DNA from: Pterois miles
Taxonomy: Eukaryota; Chordata; Actinopteri; Perciformes; Scorpaenidae
Assembly: GCA_947000775.1 (NCBI GenBank)
Contig: CAMQGK010000416.1
Span: forward strand, 1,618,001 to 1,682,000
DNA length: 64,000 nt
Direction: 5' to 3'
Position numbers and translations under genes: made by a program
In this document: positions 36,801 to 46,912 of the stretch, piece after piece
Layout of the letters: the number at the start of each line of letters is the position of its first letter
Position numbering within the stretch: position 1 is the first letter of the stretch
The notes under the pieces: generated by a model
What the model was told of the DNA's origin: nothing
Databases searched by the model: none
The model's input: only the letters and a program-made list of their open reading frames with translations

Positions 36801-37692
36801 CCACACAATTACATGAGCTGTGCATGCATGTGTGCGTGCATGTGTGCGTGCATGTGTGCGTGCACGCGTGCGTGCATGCGTGCGTGCATGCGTGCATGCG
36901 TGCGTGCGTGCATGCGTGTGTCTGTGTGTGCGTGCGTGCACATGACAACGGCCTGTGTTTTTGAGCACAGCGGTTGTGATCATTATTGGATCAACATTTT
37001 GTTGCCCATATGTTCACACACTCTGGATATTGTCTGCATCTGCTGGCATTTAAAGATATTTATGACAGTATCAATGATTTATGTTCACCTGATTTTGATT
37101 GATTCTGTTAAGCAGCAGAAGTGATAGACACCCCTGTAGTTGTAGCTCATTTTTTGGTGTTAGTCGTAGCAGTCTGCATTTTTATTTACTTCCACATCTG
37201 TTTGAGTGGAAGAGAAAAACATGTCCTCATAACGTCCAAGACATGTATCTGTTTGTGAAGGCACGGCTTTGTTTGTCATTTAGGATTATTGGTTGCTATT
37301 TTTATTTCTGCTGATAGCACACTGGTTGTGTTTGTGTGTAAATGTGTGTGTGTGTCCCCACAAGGATTCTTGTGTTAGTCAATCAGCAGAGGAGCCATCC
37401 TCAATTTATTGGGTACCACAGTCTCCATTAGCTCATACTGTGCACACACACAAGCAGACACGTCACCCACATTAGACTCCCATTTATCTTCCCAAACAAG
37501 AGACTCCCCACAAACACATTAATGGTTTAAGATGGTTACAGACACTCTTCCCAGAGAAGGCTTGTGAAAATCCCAGCATGTGTTCCTGTTTTTACTTGCA
37601 AACTTTTGATCATGTGGCTATTTACCAAAAGGTTTATTCCTGCTTTACTTATCATTGGTGCCTGTGTTAGTATGATCTTTGTGTCTTTTCAG
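33808..37692. other. BCAS3 intron d-e (3885 bp)
   Basis: No gene. Holds two short words typical of hAT-like non-autonomous repeats in fish: GTGATGCACAGATTGTGAAA with CCGATACCGATG (34831-34875), and TAGGGCTGTCAAAATTGACG (35676-35695). Also a duplicated GTAGTGAGTATATATATATA word (36178-36228) and the purine-pyrimidine alternating tract at 36819. Confidence 0.7.
36819..36921. repeat. 103-bp alternating purine-pyrimidine tract (TGCG/TGCA repeat)
   Basis: An unbroken alternation built from TGTGCG, TGCATG and TGCGTG units, continuing imperfectly to 36944. Cys/His/Thr-rich frames across it are repeat artefacts. Confidence 0.95.
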
Positions 37693-37769
37693 GCTGCTAT
37701 CCCTGCCCCGGCCCCAGCCTAAATCCAATAGCTCTGGGAAGCCGCTGGCTAGCCTACGCTGAGAACAAG
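37693..37769 (+). CDS. bcas3: BCAS3 coding exon e (77 bp)
   Basis: The acceptor is TGTGTCTTTTCAG. The donor GTAGTC is weak, since positions +4 to +6 depart from consensus. Translation after the split Ser is CYPCPGPSLNPIALGSR then WLAYAENK, ending on a codon boundary. The NPIALGSRWLAYAENK stretch is a hallmark of BCAS3 proteins and their plant ATG18-like relatives. Ser-Leu replaces Asn-Met of the human sequence. Confidence 0.97.
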
Positions 37770-38385
37770 GTAGTCTGTACACTCACATACACACACAGTC
37801 ATCCACTGCAGAAGTGCCTTATCAAGAAAGAGACATATTTACAATCCAAAAAAAGCATTTTATCTGCCTCTTTAATCTGTCTGGATAAACAACTCATTCC
37901 AAGAAGAGTCCATGAGAGATGATAACATTTTGAAAATCAACAGATGCATAGGAGTTTTCTGTACTCCTCTGTGTAATGGGATTGTTAAGTACTTAGAAAA
38001 AGCAGAATATTCTATTGTGCACTCTGCAATACATTTAATGTGTAATAGTGTTTTGGTGCTGGCCCACTCAAGTAATTGACAGATGGGGCCACTGTTTGTG
38101 TGACTGCCTAAGGATTTCCAGAAATTACAAAATCTAGTCTCTTGAACAGTAAGAGTAATACTGAGATGGAGCCATTTAAGTGATATTGTATTTGAAATTA
38201 AATCAGAGCAGATTGGCTGTTTGGTTGTGTAATGTTTCTTTCAAAGCAAAACCAATTTCCTTTTGGACTTTTGGGTGTCTGAAACCTGAGTTAATTTCCC
38301 CATTTTTTTTTTTTCTTTTCCTACATCTCCTGCAGACTTTAACTATATGTGTTGTATTTATCTGTTAATCGTTGTATTTTCGCAG
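37770..38385. other. BCAS3 intron e-f (616 bp)
   Basis: Unique sequence with no recognisable element. A T-rich stretch at 38300-38320 precedes the acceptor by about 70 bases. Confidence 0.8.
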
Positions 38386-38469
38386 TTGATCAGATGTCAC
38401 CAGTCTCGCGGAGGAGCTTGTGGTGACAATGCACAGTCCTATACAGCTACAGTGATCAATGCTGCCAAA
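38386..38469 (+). CDS. bcas3: BCAS3 coding exon f (84 bp)
   Basis: A phase 0-0 exon of exactly 28 codons between GTATTTTCGCAG and GTAAGT. It encodes LIRCHQSRGGACGDNAQS and YTATVINAAK. Because it is symmetrical, skipping it would keep the frame. The only differences from human BCAS3 as recalled are Ala for Ile after GDN and Asn for Ser before AAK. Confidence 0.97.
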
Positions 38470-38575
38470 GTAAGTGACAATACATCCATACATTTACCTG
38501 TTACATTACTACACAACCTGTGTACATTACAGTTTATTCATTTTATCACTATACACCAGTCTACCACAATACTAT

Positions 38576-38990
38576 GTACATTCCCCTCAAAATCTATTGG
38601 AGCATTGAGGCCAATTCCTTTATTTCTGCTGTACACTGAAAACATTTGTGTTTGACATCAAAAGATGATGTCAAAAGAGAGATGAACCAAACTGATGAGG
38701 AGATCCTTCATCATGCAGCAAGACAACAAACCCAAAACACACTGAGAACAAGCGAGGAGTTTATCAGGGGAAAGAAGTGGAAGCTTTTAGACTGGCCAAC
38801 TCAATCTCCAGACTTAAACCCTATTGAGCAGCGTTTTACCTGCTAAAGAGGACTGTTGGAACAGCGAGGGCACTTACTTTGTTTTTGCTGTACACTAAAC
38901 ACGTTCAGGTTTATTCATACAATATTCATCTTTTGGTGTCAAACCCAACATCTTGTATGAGCATAGTTGAAGGGCCTCAGAACAGCGAAG
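38576..38990 (+). mobile_element. Tc1 deletion derivative (same subfamily as element B)
   Basis: The left end CCCCTCAAAATCTATTGGAG with TTGAGGCCAATTCCTTTATT is the TIR of the Tc1 element at 51260. It is joined after about 100 bp directly to the transposase C-terminus: NQTDEEILHHAARQQ, EFIRGKKWKLLDWP and TQSPDLNPIEQRF. The third catalytic Glu (NPIE) survives, but the N-terminal two thirds of the gene are gone. A second, degraded forward TIR copy (about 38860-38920) and a reversed one (38930-38985) follow. Confidence 0.8.
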
Positions 38991-40059
38991 TCACTTGTGA
39001 CTGCCTCACCAGAATTGTTATACACATGACAAACACAACATGTTCACTTGTTTCAGAAGTGTTGGTTTACTGAATGTAGCACATCCTCAAATATGACACT
39101 AACTACTATAGTTCGCAACCAAAAGAATCTACAGTACTCTTCATTGGTTCTCCATCTTAATATCTTCGATCACACCTCCCTACAGAAGGACTGACTCTAA
39201 ACAAGTTTGCTTTACTGATAAACGTTTAAAAACTAGGTCTCGTGTTCAGCCTGTGGCTATGATCTCTCTATAGGTCCTTTGGTCTGTCTTAAGCCTTTGC
39301 TCAGATAAAATAACACATAATACAGTATTTCCAGCTCTGCCTTCACCATCTGTAAATGTGCTGACATTGGATCCACCTGGCCCGCCTGGCTGACTGGGGC
39401 TGAGCTTATGAGACACTTCATCAACCTGCCTATCTGTTTTTCCCACTGTAATCTGTTTCTCTCCAATGGTCTTGTTTCACTCATCTCCATGGGGGAGTGA
39501 TTCTAAGATGGCTCACTAACAGCCAACAGCCCGCTTTGATACCAGGTGAAATTCATTCCTGGTCTGATTTAGCTGCTTGCTGACACATGCTAACTAGCTA
39601 GCTCCTTATATGGTTGTAGTCTGTCTCTCCATTTGGTCCCAGAGGAAGGCTAATTGATTTACAAAGAACGAGTGTGTCCTTTTCCCTTTGCTCAATGAGT
39701 GCTAACAGCTAGTGTGAGAGAGGTCTCATTAACAGGCTAATGGTGGTGTACATCAAAAACAGCATTGTGTCGCCAACAGGTTAGCAACATGGTGAGGGGT
39801 GGACAATAGGGGGGGCAGGGGGGGGTACTGATATGCAGACAGGCAGTCTGCTTGCCCACCCTCTCCTCATTTAGGACCATATATCTCAATATGGATGACA
39901 AGGTATCTCCCTCTGGCTTGTGGCGCGACACGCTGGCTCTTAGTGCTGATGTCCAGAGACATGGAAACAAAAAGGGGGGTAGCATTAAAGAGTAATGGCT
40001 TTTGTTTAGAAGAAAGATAAAAGCGAGAGTACAGCAGCTCTGGCTGATTGGACTCCTTG

Positions 40060-40385
40060 TTCCAAATTTGCTCTCTTATGGTAAATGTGCGTATCTCATC
40101 AGCCCTGTTGCCTATCACTCCTGGGTGTATGATTGAGAAAGACCTTTCACATAAATAAGTTTGTAATTTGTTTAGATGGCGACATCAGGCCGTAGTGTGT
40201 GTGTGTGAGTGCTGTGATGTGTTTTTGTCAGCCATCAGACAAGACACCCCCCCTCCCACTGGCAGATCAATAGCCCCTGTTTGGACTACCACTAAGAACT
40301 CCACAACTGCAGTGATTAGAAAACACATTAGTGTTGATCAATTAGGAGCCAAACGCCTCACTTAATAATTGATGGCTCTTCTGGC

Positions 40386-40390
<5 letters not shown>
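40060..40390. promoter_or_regulatory. candidate conserved non-coding element
   Basis: A non-repetitive block just before a CA repeat, with clustered homeodomain/TALE-like words: TTTGTAATTTG, GGCAGATCAATAG, AGTGATTAGAAAAC, GTTGATCAATTAGGAGCC and CTTAATAATTGATGG. A second low-repeat piece (40440-40600, with GTATTGACAGGGCC and GCCTGATTAGGC) follows the CA repeat. No open frame. Function is inferred only from composition and context. Confidence 0.35.

Positions 40391-40421
<31 letters not shown>
40391..40421. repeat. (AC)n microsatellite
   Basis: A pure AC run splitting the candidate regulatory block. Confidence 0.95.
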
Positions 40422-40424
<3 letters not shown>

Positions 40425-40764
40425 GCATAAACATGCGCACACACAGGCAGCAGACACTGTTAGTGTGCCTGGCCAAGTGGCGAAGAGAGACAGTAGGTGA
40501 TCCTCAGACCCAACAAACGCAAGGCGCCACGCTGTATTGACAGGGCCGCCTAGTCTGAATGCCTGATTAGGCTCTCCGGGGCCCCTTTGGCGCTTACACA
40601 CACACAGACACACAGTCACACACATTGGACTCCATTAGACAAAGACAGTGTAGTAGGTGAGATAGACTCCACTTAAGCAGCACTATCCATTTCCCTCAAT
40701 CGAGCCACAGAGGTGTGTTTGAGCCAGACACCCTGGCTGGGCCTTAAGCGGACACAGAGGAGCC

Positions 40765-40766
<2 letters not shown>

Positions 40767-40816
<50 letters not shown>
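40767..40816. repeat. (AC)25 microsatellite
   Basis: A pure AC run continuing imperfectly to about 40842. Confidence 0.95.
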
Positions 40817-40824
<8 letters not shown>

Positions 40825-40926
40825 ACACACATACACACACGTATATGTACACGCGGTGTCTCTTGCGGCCACAGTGCTACAAGTCATCAGCACTACAAGT
40901 TATCAGCAGGCATCGAGTGAACATGG

Positions 40927-40928
<2 letters not shown>

Positions 40929-40959
<31 letters not shown>

Positions 40960-40970
40960 ACACGCACACA
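40929..40970. repeat. (AC)n microsatellite, imperfect
   Basis: AC run interrupted by AAAC and GCAC, about 160 bp before the acceptor of exon g. Confidence 0.93.
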
Positions 40971-41129
40971 CAGTCACTCTGCTCATCTTCAGTGCCCATA
41001 AAGGCTTCAAACTGAGTGAACTACAAAATATTGTATATTGCATATGTTCAGAGTCTATTGGGAATATATAACACCACATATTTAAGCACTGATATAATCT
41101 GTTAATAATAGTTTTCTTTGTCCCTCCAG

Positions 41130-41300
41130 ACTTTAAAGACAGGCCTGACAATGGTGGGTAAAGTGGTCACCCAGCTGGCAGGAACGCTACCAGCAGGCTC
41201 TCCGGACGACGAGGGCACACCTCACAGTGCAAGTCGCCGCAGCCCCCACAACCCTGGTGTGGTCACCATCATTGACACACACAGTGTTGGCGAAGGGCAG
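41130..41300 (+). CDS. bcas3: BCAS3 coding exon g (171 bp)
   Basis: A phase 0-0 exon of 57 codons, the longest in the window. It opens TLKTGLTMVGKVVTQLAGTL and closes GVVTIIDTHSVGEGQ. The middle (about residues 21-40 of the exon: PAGSPDDEGT onward to SRRSP) is a hydrophilic insertion of low conservation, probably a disordered loop between blades. The donor GTCAGT is sub-optimal. An apparent open frame running on to 41585 is read-through into the intron and is not part of the mRNA. Confidence 0.96.
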
Positions 41301-41604
41301 GTCAGTAAAGTGTTTCTGCTTGTGCTTAGTATTATTGGTGATTTCATAATACTGGTTTTGTACAATGTGATTCTATTTGTAAAACTGTCATGGTCACTCT
41401 TGATAAACATTATAGAAAGCATGAAGGCACCTCAATGTGAAAACGTCATGGAATATCAGTCCATCATGGAAACAGTGAGAAGAGACATGACAGATACATC
41501 AAATCATATAATATTGTTATTCACAAAAACACTTTTTACAGTAAATTTGTACAAACTACACTGTATTCATTTCTGTAATACTTGATTGTGGGTATTATTA
41601 ATAG

Positions 41605-41925
41605 TGTGTAAGGATCAAAAGGGCAAATTTTTCGTCTATCTGTCCGTCTGTCCCATTGTTGTGAATGCAATATCTCAGGAACGCCAGGAGGAAAGTGTAT
41701 TAGATCTGGCACAAACATCCACTTGGACTCAAGCCTGATTAGATTTTGGTGGTCAAAGGTCAAGGTCACTGTGACCTCACACAACAAGTTTTTGGTCATA
41801 AGTCAAGAATTCATATGCTATTTATGACAATTTCATGCAAACTGGGATGAAATGATGACATTGTGGACAGACATGGATGTAAACTGCAACTGGACTGATT
41901 GGTGAAGGCACACAACAGCAAGATG
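41605..41925 (+). repeat. dispersed teleost repeat carrying an ERE palindrome
   Basis: Body words recognised from many fish introns: GAATGCAATATCTCAGGAAC, CACAAACATCCACTTGGACT, TGATTAGATTTTGGTGGTCA and CATAAGTCAAGAATTCATAT. It includes GGTCACTGTGACC at 41764-41776. The end (TGTAAACTGCAACTGGACTG) also occurs at 32687. Class unassigned; no coding capacity. Confidence 0.65.
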
Positions 41926-42665
41926 GTAATTTTAGTTTCTTCTTAATTGCCAAAGTAAATGTCAGCAGTGCAGACCTGCGCATGTTGTAGTGAAATAAAA
42001 TCATTTACAGCACTCACTGGAAATCTACAACATAGCTATGTACATGCACGTACTCTCAGATTTTATAATCATATTGGTCTGTAGTTGCAGTGTTTGTGTG
42101 TTTGCATTTCTTTAAACTCTTTTACTCCCAATGATCAGAGTTCACAACTTTGCTTTTTGTTCTGCCCTCATTTTCTGTAAATGCTACAAATGGCACCTGC
42201 CATTAATTGACAGAACTTTGCTTCATTTCTTGGCCTTAAATTAATATGTCATGAAGACAAGGAAAGGATGATGCAGGATTAATATTAAAAAAAACAACAA
42301 CATTTTAATGCAAAATTTTGCATTTGTCAAAAGTGATACTTTAAGTTATACCATTGCCAAGTTAGTCTAAAAGGTGATCACAAAATGGAAGATAACACAT
42401 TCTGCTAACTTGGGTGAAGGCTGTTCAAAAGTTGTTCCGGAAATCCCTTAAATTTCTATCTCAGTTATTTACAGCCACCACGGGCAGAGGAGCCTGGGTA
42501 GAGAACTGGGTAAAGGATGGGGGGACCAATTATTGGTATCAACCTTGTCATACTACGGAGGCTAAATAATGTGCCAACATAAGGAGCGTTATAGCATGCT
42601 AATTTTGGCAAGAAAAATGGGCATGGCTACTTTCAAAGGGATCCCTTGACCTTCTTCCCTTTACA

Positions 42666-42716
<51 letters not shown>
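42666..42716. repeat. (AC)25 microsatellite
   Basis: A pure AC run. Confidence 0.95.
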
Positions 42717-42721
<5 letters not shown>

Positions 42722-43519
42722 CCAAAGGCTAAATTGATACCAATTTGTTCTTTGCTTTTGGCTTCTCTCTCTTGTCATGTGACCAGGTAAACATAACTTT
42801 GGCCTCTGCGGCTTGGTGGGAAATGGGAAAATCTCCAAGGTTGGCTTTTTTTTGTGTGGCTTGGACACACTTGGGTCCATTCACCTAATTCTGCACAACG
42901 GGCTGAAAGGTGTGACTGAGACTTACTGCATATTCTAGCAGCCACGCTTTTAGCCACAGCCCTGTCTGTTCGAGAAGCTCTGGTTGGAGAGACGCTCTGT
43001 AAACAGTCAGCTGTTGGTCTGTAACCTCAGATGAAGCTCAAGCCTGAGCGAGTGCACCTTATGTCAAATAAGGCCTTAATGTTCAATATAGCCATTTTTA
43101 TTGATGTTTTGGGAGGTAGGTGAGAAATAAGTGTCTAGCCATATACTGTATGTTTTTTTCTATTATACTTTTTTTCCTCACCAAAAATAGCAAGTTGTGA
43201 GTAGGCATGGGCAAAAATAAAAACCATTATGCTATTGCAGGTTATTCTCTCAATATCAATATTCAAGCTGATATTTGATATACTTTCAAACTGAAAGATA
43301 CTAATATCAGCTGCAGCAACAACAACAAAAAAAAAACGTATGTCCATGGTTAACACAGTTTTCTGCAGAAGATAATACAGCTGCTCACACTGTTTATCAT
43401 ACATGCTGCTGTATTATTAATTTGATTTTGTCTCAGTAATTTGTTTTTGGGGATGCTTTTATAATTAGCTGTTTGAAAGTTTTACTTTTCAACTTTTTGG
43501 ATTGACATATCTTAAACCC

Positions 43520-44210
43520 AGATGGCAATCTTCGGCTCTGAAAAGTAAAGCCAATGTGGTGGTGCCTTCAACTTGCATTCTATCTGTTAACCAGCAGGGG
43601 GTGACTCCTCTCGTTTCAAGAAGAAGTCTAATTGTATAGAAATCTATGGGAAAATGAGCCAACTTCTCACTTGATTTATTACCACAGTAAACATTGTAAA
43701 CATACATTTATGGTCTCAGTCACAAAGGTCCAAGTCTTCTTCAATACAACATGATGTTCATTTAGTACATTATGGTCCCTTTTAGAGTCAAATAGACCAT
43801 GAAGCAGGGGATGCTTTAGGGCGGGGCTACCTTGTGATTGACAGCTCGCTACCATGGCGTTGTCTGATCTGGGTGTCCATGTTTTTGTCAGTCTTGACTT
43901 AACCCTTTCACAGTGCGTTTTCAGTTCACGAATGTTAATTGTAACATTTTGGTCCTAAAAAGGTCTTATTCAGCATTTGGTTGCACTTTTCCACCCTCTC
44001 GTGTCACTTCTGGTTGCAAATAACCAAGATGGTAACGTCCAAAATGCTGAACATAAAGCTTCATAAACCAATAGTAGTTGTTTCATAGTCCATAGTATCA
44101 TAGTTTCATATGAAATAGTTTCAAAGTCGGTTGTTTCATAGTCCATAAACCAATGAGTGATGGCCTGGTGACTACATCCACTTCTTATATACAGTTTATG
44201 CTTTATACCC
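43520..44210 (+). repeat. long non-autonomous repeat (DNA-transposon-like, unclassified)
   Basis: Words known to me from abundant teleost repeats follow in fixed order: AGTAAAGCCAATGTGGTGGT, CAGCAGGGGGTGACTCCTCT, TTCTCACTTGATTTATTACC, TAGGGCGGGGCTACCTTGTG, CACTTCTGGTTGCAAATAAC and GTGACTACATCCACTTCTTA. A local repetition of GTTTCATAGTCCATA (44089-44150) disturbs the 3' part. No open frame of note. Possibly Harbinger-derived, but I cannot confirm ends or TSD. Confidence 0.55.
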
Positions 44211-46231
44211 AACAAACTGTGACCACTTTGGCAAGCAACCATGAAAATGCAAAAATAAAAATATTAATAAAAATAAAAATTTTAGACATGTTTTAATTGT
44301 GTTGTATGTATAATTGTTATATTTATTAAAATATATTTAAACCATCTCATCAGATTGGTTGATGCTGGTTATTTTATATCATTTGTTTTGATATTTTCTA
44401 TTGGGAGTTTAAGGATGTGCTGTATGTTAGGCTGAAGAACTCTGATGCACATTACAAAGGTGGGTAAGCTACATTCGGGTGTTTTGTCCTTAACCACATT
44501 ATTCTACACAGACCCACCCAGGTACATCTACCTGGATCCAGAAAGAAACAGTATATTGGTCTATAACACTGGTTATGGTTTGATCCATGCCAGTTGCCTT
44601 CAACAGGATCTCCCTTTAACATCTAAAGAAATGCGCAAAGCCTTTATCCCCCTAAACATGATTAATCACACTGCAGTAGCTGTCACATTTTTAATGAGGC
44701 GTGTTCGCATACATAGTACAGTTTGTCAGTAACGCAGCCACCACACACATTCACTGCTTTCTCCGTCTCTCTTACACATGGACTGTAGCCGCTCTGTAGC
44801 CAGTGTGTTGTCTTATAAGCTGGACCTAAGCCTTCAGAAGCAGGCCTGCACTTTGTCACCAGCCGACACACTGTAACCGTACACTGGCCATAAACACTGA
44901 GTAGGCCTGGTGAGCAGGGAGGCGAGAGCTAGGAGTGGAGGAGAAATGGACAGTAAAGGGGGAGGAGTGACTTAAGATGGGGTTGGGGTATGTATTTTTG
45001 AGAAATGGGAAAAAGGCAGGAATATGATAGAGATGGGTTCCCGTGTCGGTGTGGCAGTCGGGATCTTCCCATATCTTTCAGGTTGTTTGGAGCAGCAGCC
45101 TGGGAACAGGCACGCACACTCTCCCCCTGCGTAATGGGCTCAGATCTCTGGAGGACACTCCTGTTTCAAAGGGCTCCAGCAGGATTCCCTCACAGAACAA
45201 CATCGTCTGCATGCATCGTAATAAAATAGATCTGTTTCATGTCACCAGCCTCTTTCTTTCAATCTCTCTTTCCTTCTGTCTTTCCTTCTGTCTTTGTATT
45301 CTCCTTTTTTTTCTTTTTATCCCCTGCTTATATTCTTTCTCGTATTCAGAGACGAAAGCCCTTTACTTTTTAGAGGCTGTTTCTTGTTTGGACTAGTTCC
45401 TATTTTAAATACTCAGCCAGCCTTCCTGACATCGTTAATGCAACACTGGGGCCAAATTTAACCCTGCGTATATGTTTTCTTTCTCACGCACACCTTCTTG
45501 TGCACAAAGTGGCCTCATGTCTGGTCTTATTTCTAATCTCTCTTCCTGACTAAAGGGATTTTCTGCCAGCTCCTGGTCTCGGCTCAGTCTTTGTTAGATT
45601 TGTCCCAGCCTCGACAACAGACTTCATACAGAGATTTAGGAGCAGCCTCGAGTTGTGCAAAGTGACCTATACTTTCATTTTCTTAGGCAAGTTTCAGAAG
45701 TAACGAGCCAAAACCAGATCTGATGCCAGTTTCTGCCTGTTTACGGGAAAACCGGGCTGCTGCTATGGGCTATTGTCAAAGCCACATGTGAAAAGCCACA
45801 TTATAGCTAAAGTAAATCTGTTCATATTCTTGTCTGTTGTTAGGTCATACTCCATCACACTGGTCTCAGATCAGGCTCTTACTGAAGCACCAGCACTAAT
45901 AAGCTATAACTCTGACTTTAATGATTCAGACTTTCTTTGATGCAGCACAAAGAGAACGATTTTGAACAAAGTGCTTGTTTGTTTTTGTTTATTGCCTATC
46001 AGGTAATATGCTAATTATTTTCTATCCACAAGAGGGCAACGACACATTCAGAAAGCAGTCTAACCTCCTGCTATTTCACTACAGGGTGATGTCAAAGAAC
46101 ACTGCCGAGTGTGGTGATATCAGACCAAACCAAAATGTGAAGAGAAATCCTTGAGCAAGGGAAAGTCCCGTTCTGGGTTCAATGTTCTTATTGTTAGAAA
46201 ATGATTTTGACTTTCTGTCTCTCTCTCTCTC

Positions 46232-46235
<4 letters not shown>

Positions 46236-46296
<61 letters not shown>

Positions 46297-46353
46297 CTGT
46301 GACTGTGTGGTGTGTGTGCGTGGATCTGTGTGTGTGTGTGTGTCTGTGTGTGT
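46236..46353 (+). repeat. (GT)n microsatellite adjoining the exon h acceptor
   Basis: About 60 bp of pure GT (46236-46295), followed by interrupted GT (to 46353), then TATATATACTGCAG and the exon. CT-rich sequence (46216-46232) precedes it. Confidence 0.95.
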
Positions 46354-46366
46354 ATATATACTGCAG

Positions 46367-46460
46367 GTCTTGGTGAGTGAGGACTCGGATGGAGAGGGAG
46401 TGGTGGCTCACTTCCCAGCTCATGACAAACCCATATCCTGCATGCAATTCAACCCCAGTG
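46367..46460 (+). CDS. bcas3: BCAS3 coding exon h (94 bp)
   Basis: Encodes [20 protein letters not shown] then KPISCMQFNPS, leaving one base of Gly. The donor is GTAAGA. Human BCAS3 has [20 protein letters not shown] here. The acceptor TATATATACTGCAG has almost no polypyrimidine tract and is preceded by a long interrupted GT repeat (46236-46353), an unusual context described in the findings. The next exon (expected to carry a TTDTLGHDFHVF-like motif) was not found before the window ends. Confidence 0.95.
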
Positions 46461-46912
46461 GTAAGACGCACTCGCACACACTCACTCACTCACTCACATG
46501 CACACATTTATTTTTGAGGAAGGAGCTAGAGCACTCTATGCAAGTCCAGAAGACATATAAAGCAGGAGAGAGATTACACTTCATTCAAGTCTAACTTGGT
46601 GTTTGTTTGGCTCACATGAGGCCTCATCTCGCCTCTATTGTAGGCTTGGAGCGGCCAAACCACCCAAATGCATTCAAAGTGTGTAGTCATACCATATTAT
46701 ACAGAATGAACAGTTCCCCCAACACATCTTCACACCAACCTTAAGACACGGGCACTACATGCAGGTCAGGCATCGTGTCACATACAGTGAATGGGTGACA
46801 TACTGTATGCCAGTCAGCATGAAAAAAATGTTGGTATTGTACCATTCTCCACAGCACAGATACGGTGAATGTGGACGTTTGTGGATTCAGTCAGGGCAAG
46901 GGTGCGTAATAT

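Larger units (their letters stand above)
38470..41129. other. BCAS3 intron f-g (2660 bp)
   Basis: Contains the Tc1 derivative, three CA repeats and a non-repetitive block (about 39230-40660) with regulatory-looking composition. No additional gene. The long His/Thr frames at 40713-41071 are CA-repeat artefacts. Confidence 0.75.
41301..46366. other. BCAS3 intron g-h (5066 bp)
   Basis: No gene. Holds a dispersed repeat with an ERE palindrome (41605-41925), a CA repeat (42666), a larger non-autonomous repeat (43520-44210) and the GT repeat at its 3' end. The remainder (44250-46080) looks unique, with a CT-rich patch at 45250-45330. Confidence 0.75.
4557..46460 (+). other. bcas3: BCAS3 gene body, internal part (8 consecutive coding exons)
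   Basis: Eight exons totalling 766 bp join in one open frame: the first starts in phase 0, the last ends in phase 1, and every junction phase agrees. The encoded 255 residues follow vertebrate BCAS3 almost collinearly, from just after the motif preceding SGEAQELFS to the HFPAH/CM.FN.SG stretch; I estimate about residue 108 to 362 of the human protein. BCAS3 is a WD40 beta-propeller protein with a C-terminal BCAS3 domain. It is reported to bind microtubules and vimentin in migrating cells (rudhira in mouse), and with PHAF1 to bind phosphoinositides at the phagophore. The window covers only propeller blades. Start codon, stop codon, promoter and BCAS3 domain are outside. Introns here measure 5392, 23423, 96, 3885, 616, 2660 and 5066 bp. 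Confidence 0.96.

Noticed and set aside
40713..41071. Long His/Thr-rich open frames
   Set aside because: They are translations of CA repeats. The same holds for the frames at 18147-18655, 36587-37124, 40389-40625, 46079-46594 and 52550-52846.
41118..41585. 155-codon frame including exon g
   Set aside because: Only 41130-41300 is BCAS3 coding. The extension crosses a GTCAGT donor and reads intron.
46235..46594. 119-codon frame including exon h
   Set aside because: The true exon is 46367-46460. The rest is GT-repeat translation and intron read-through.
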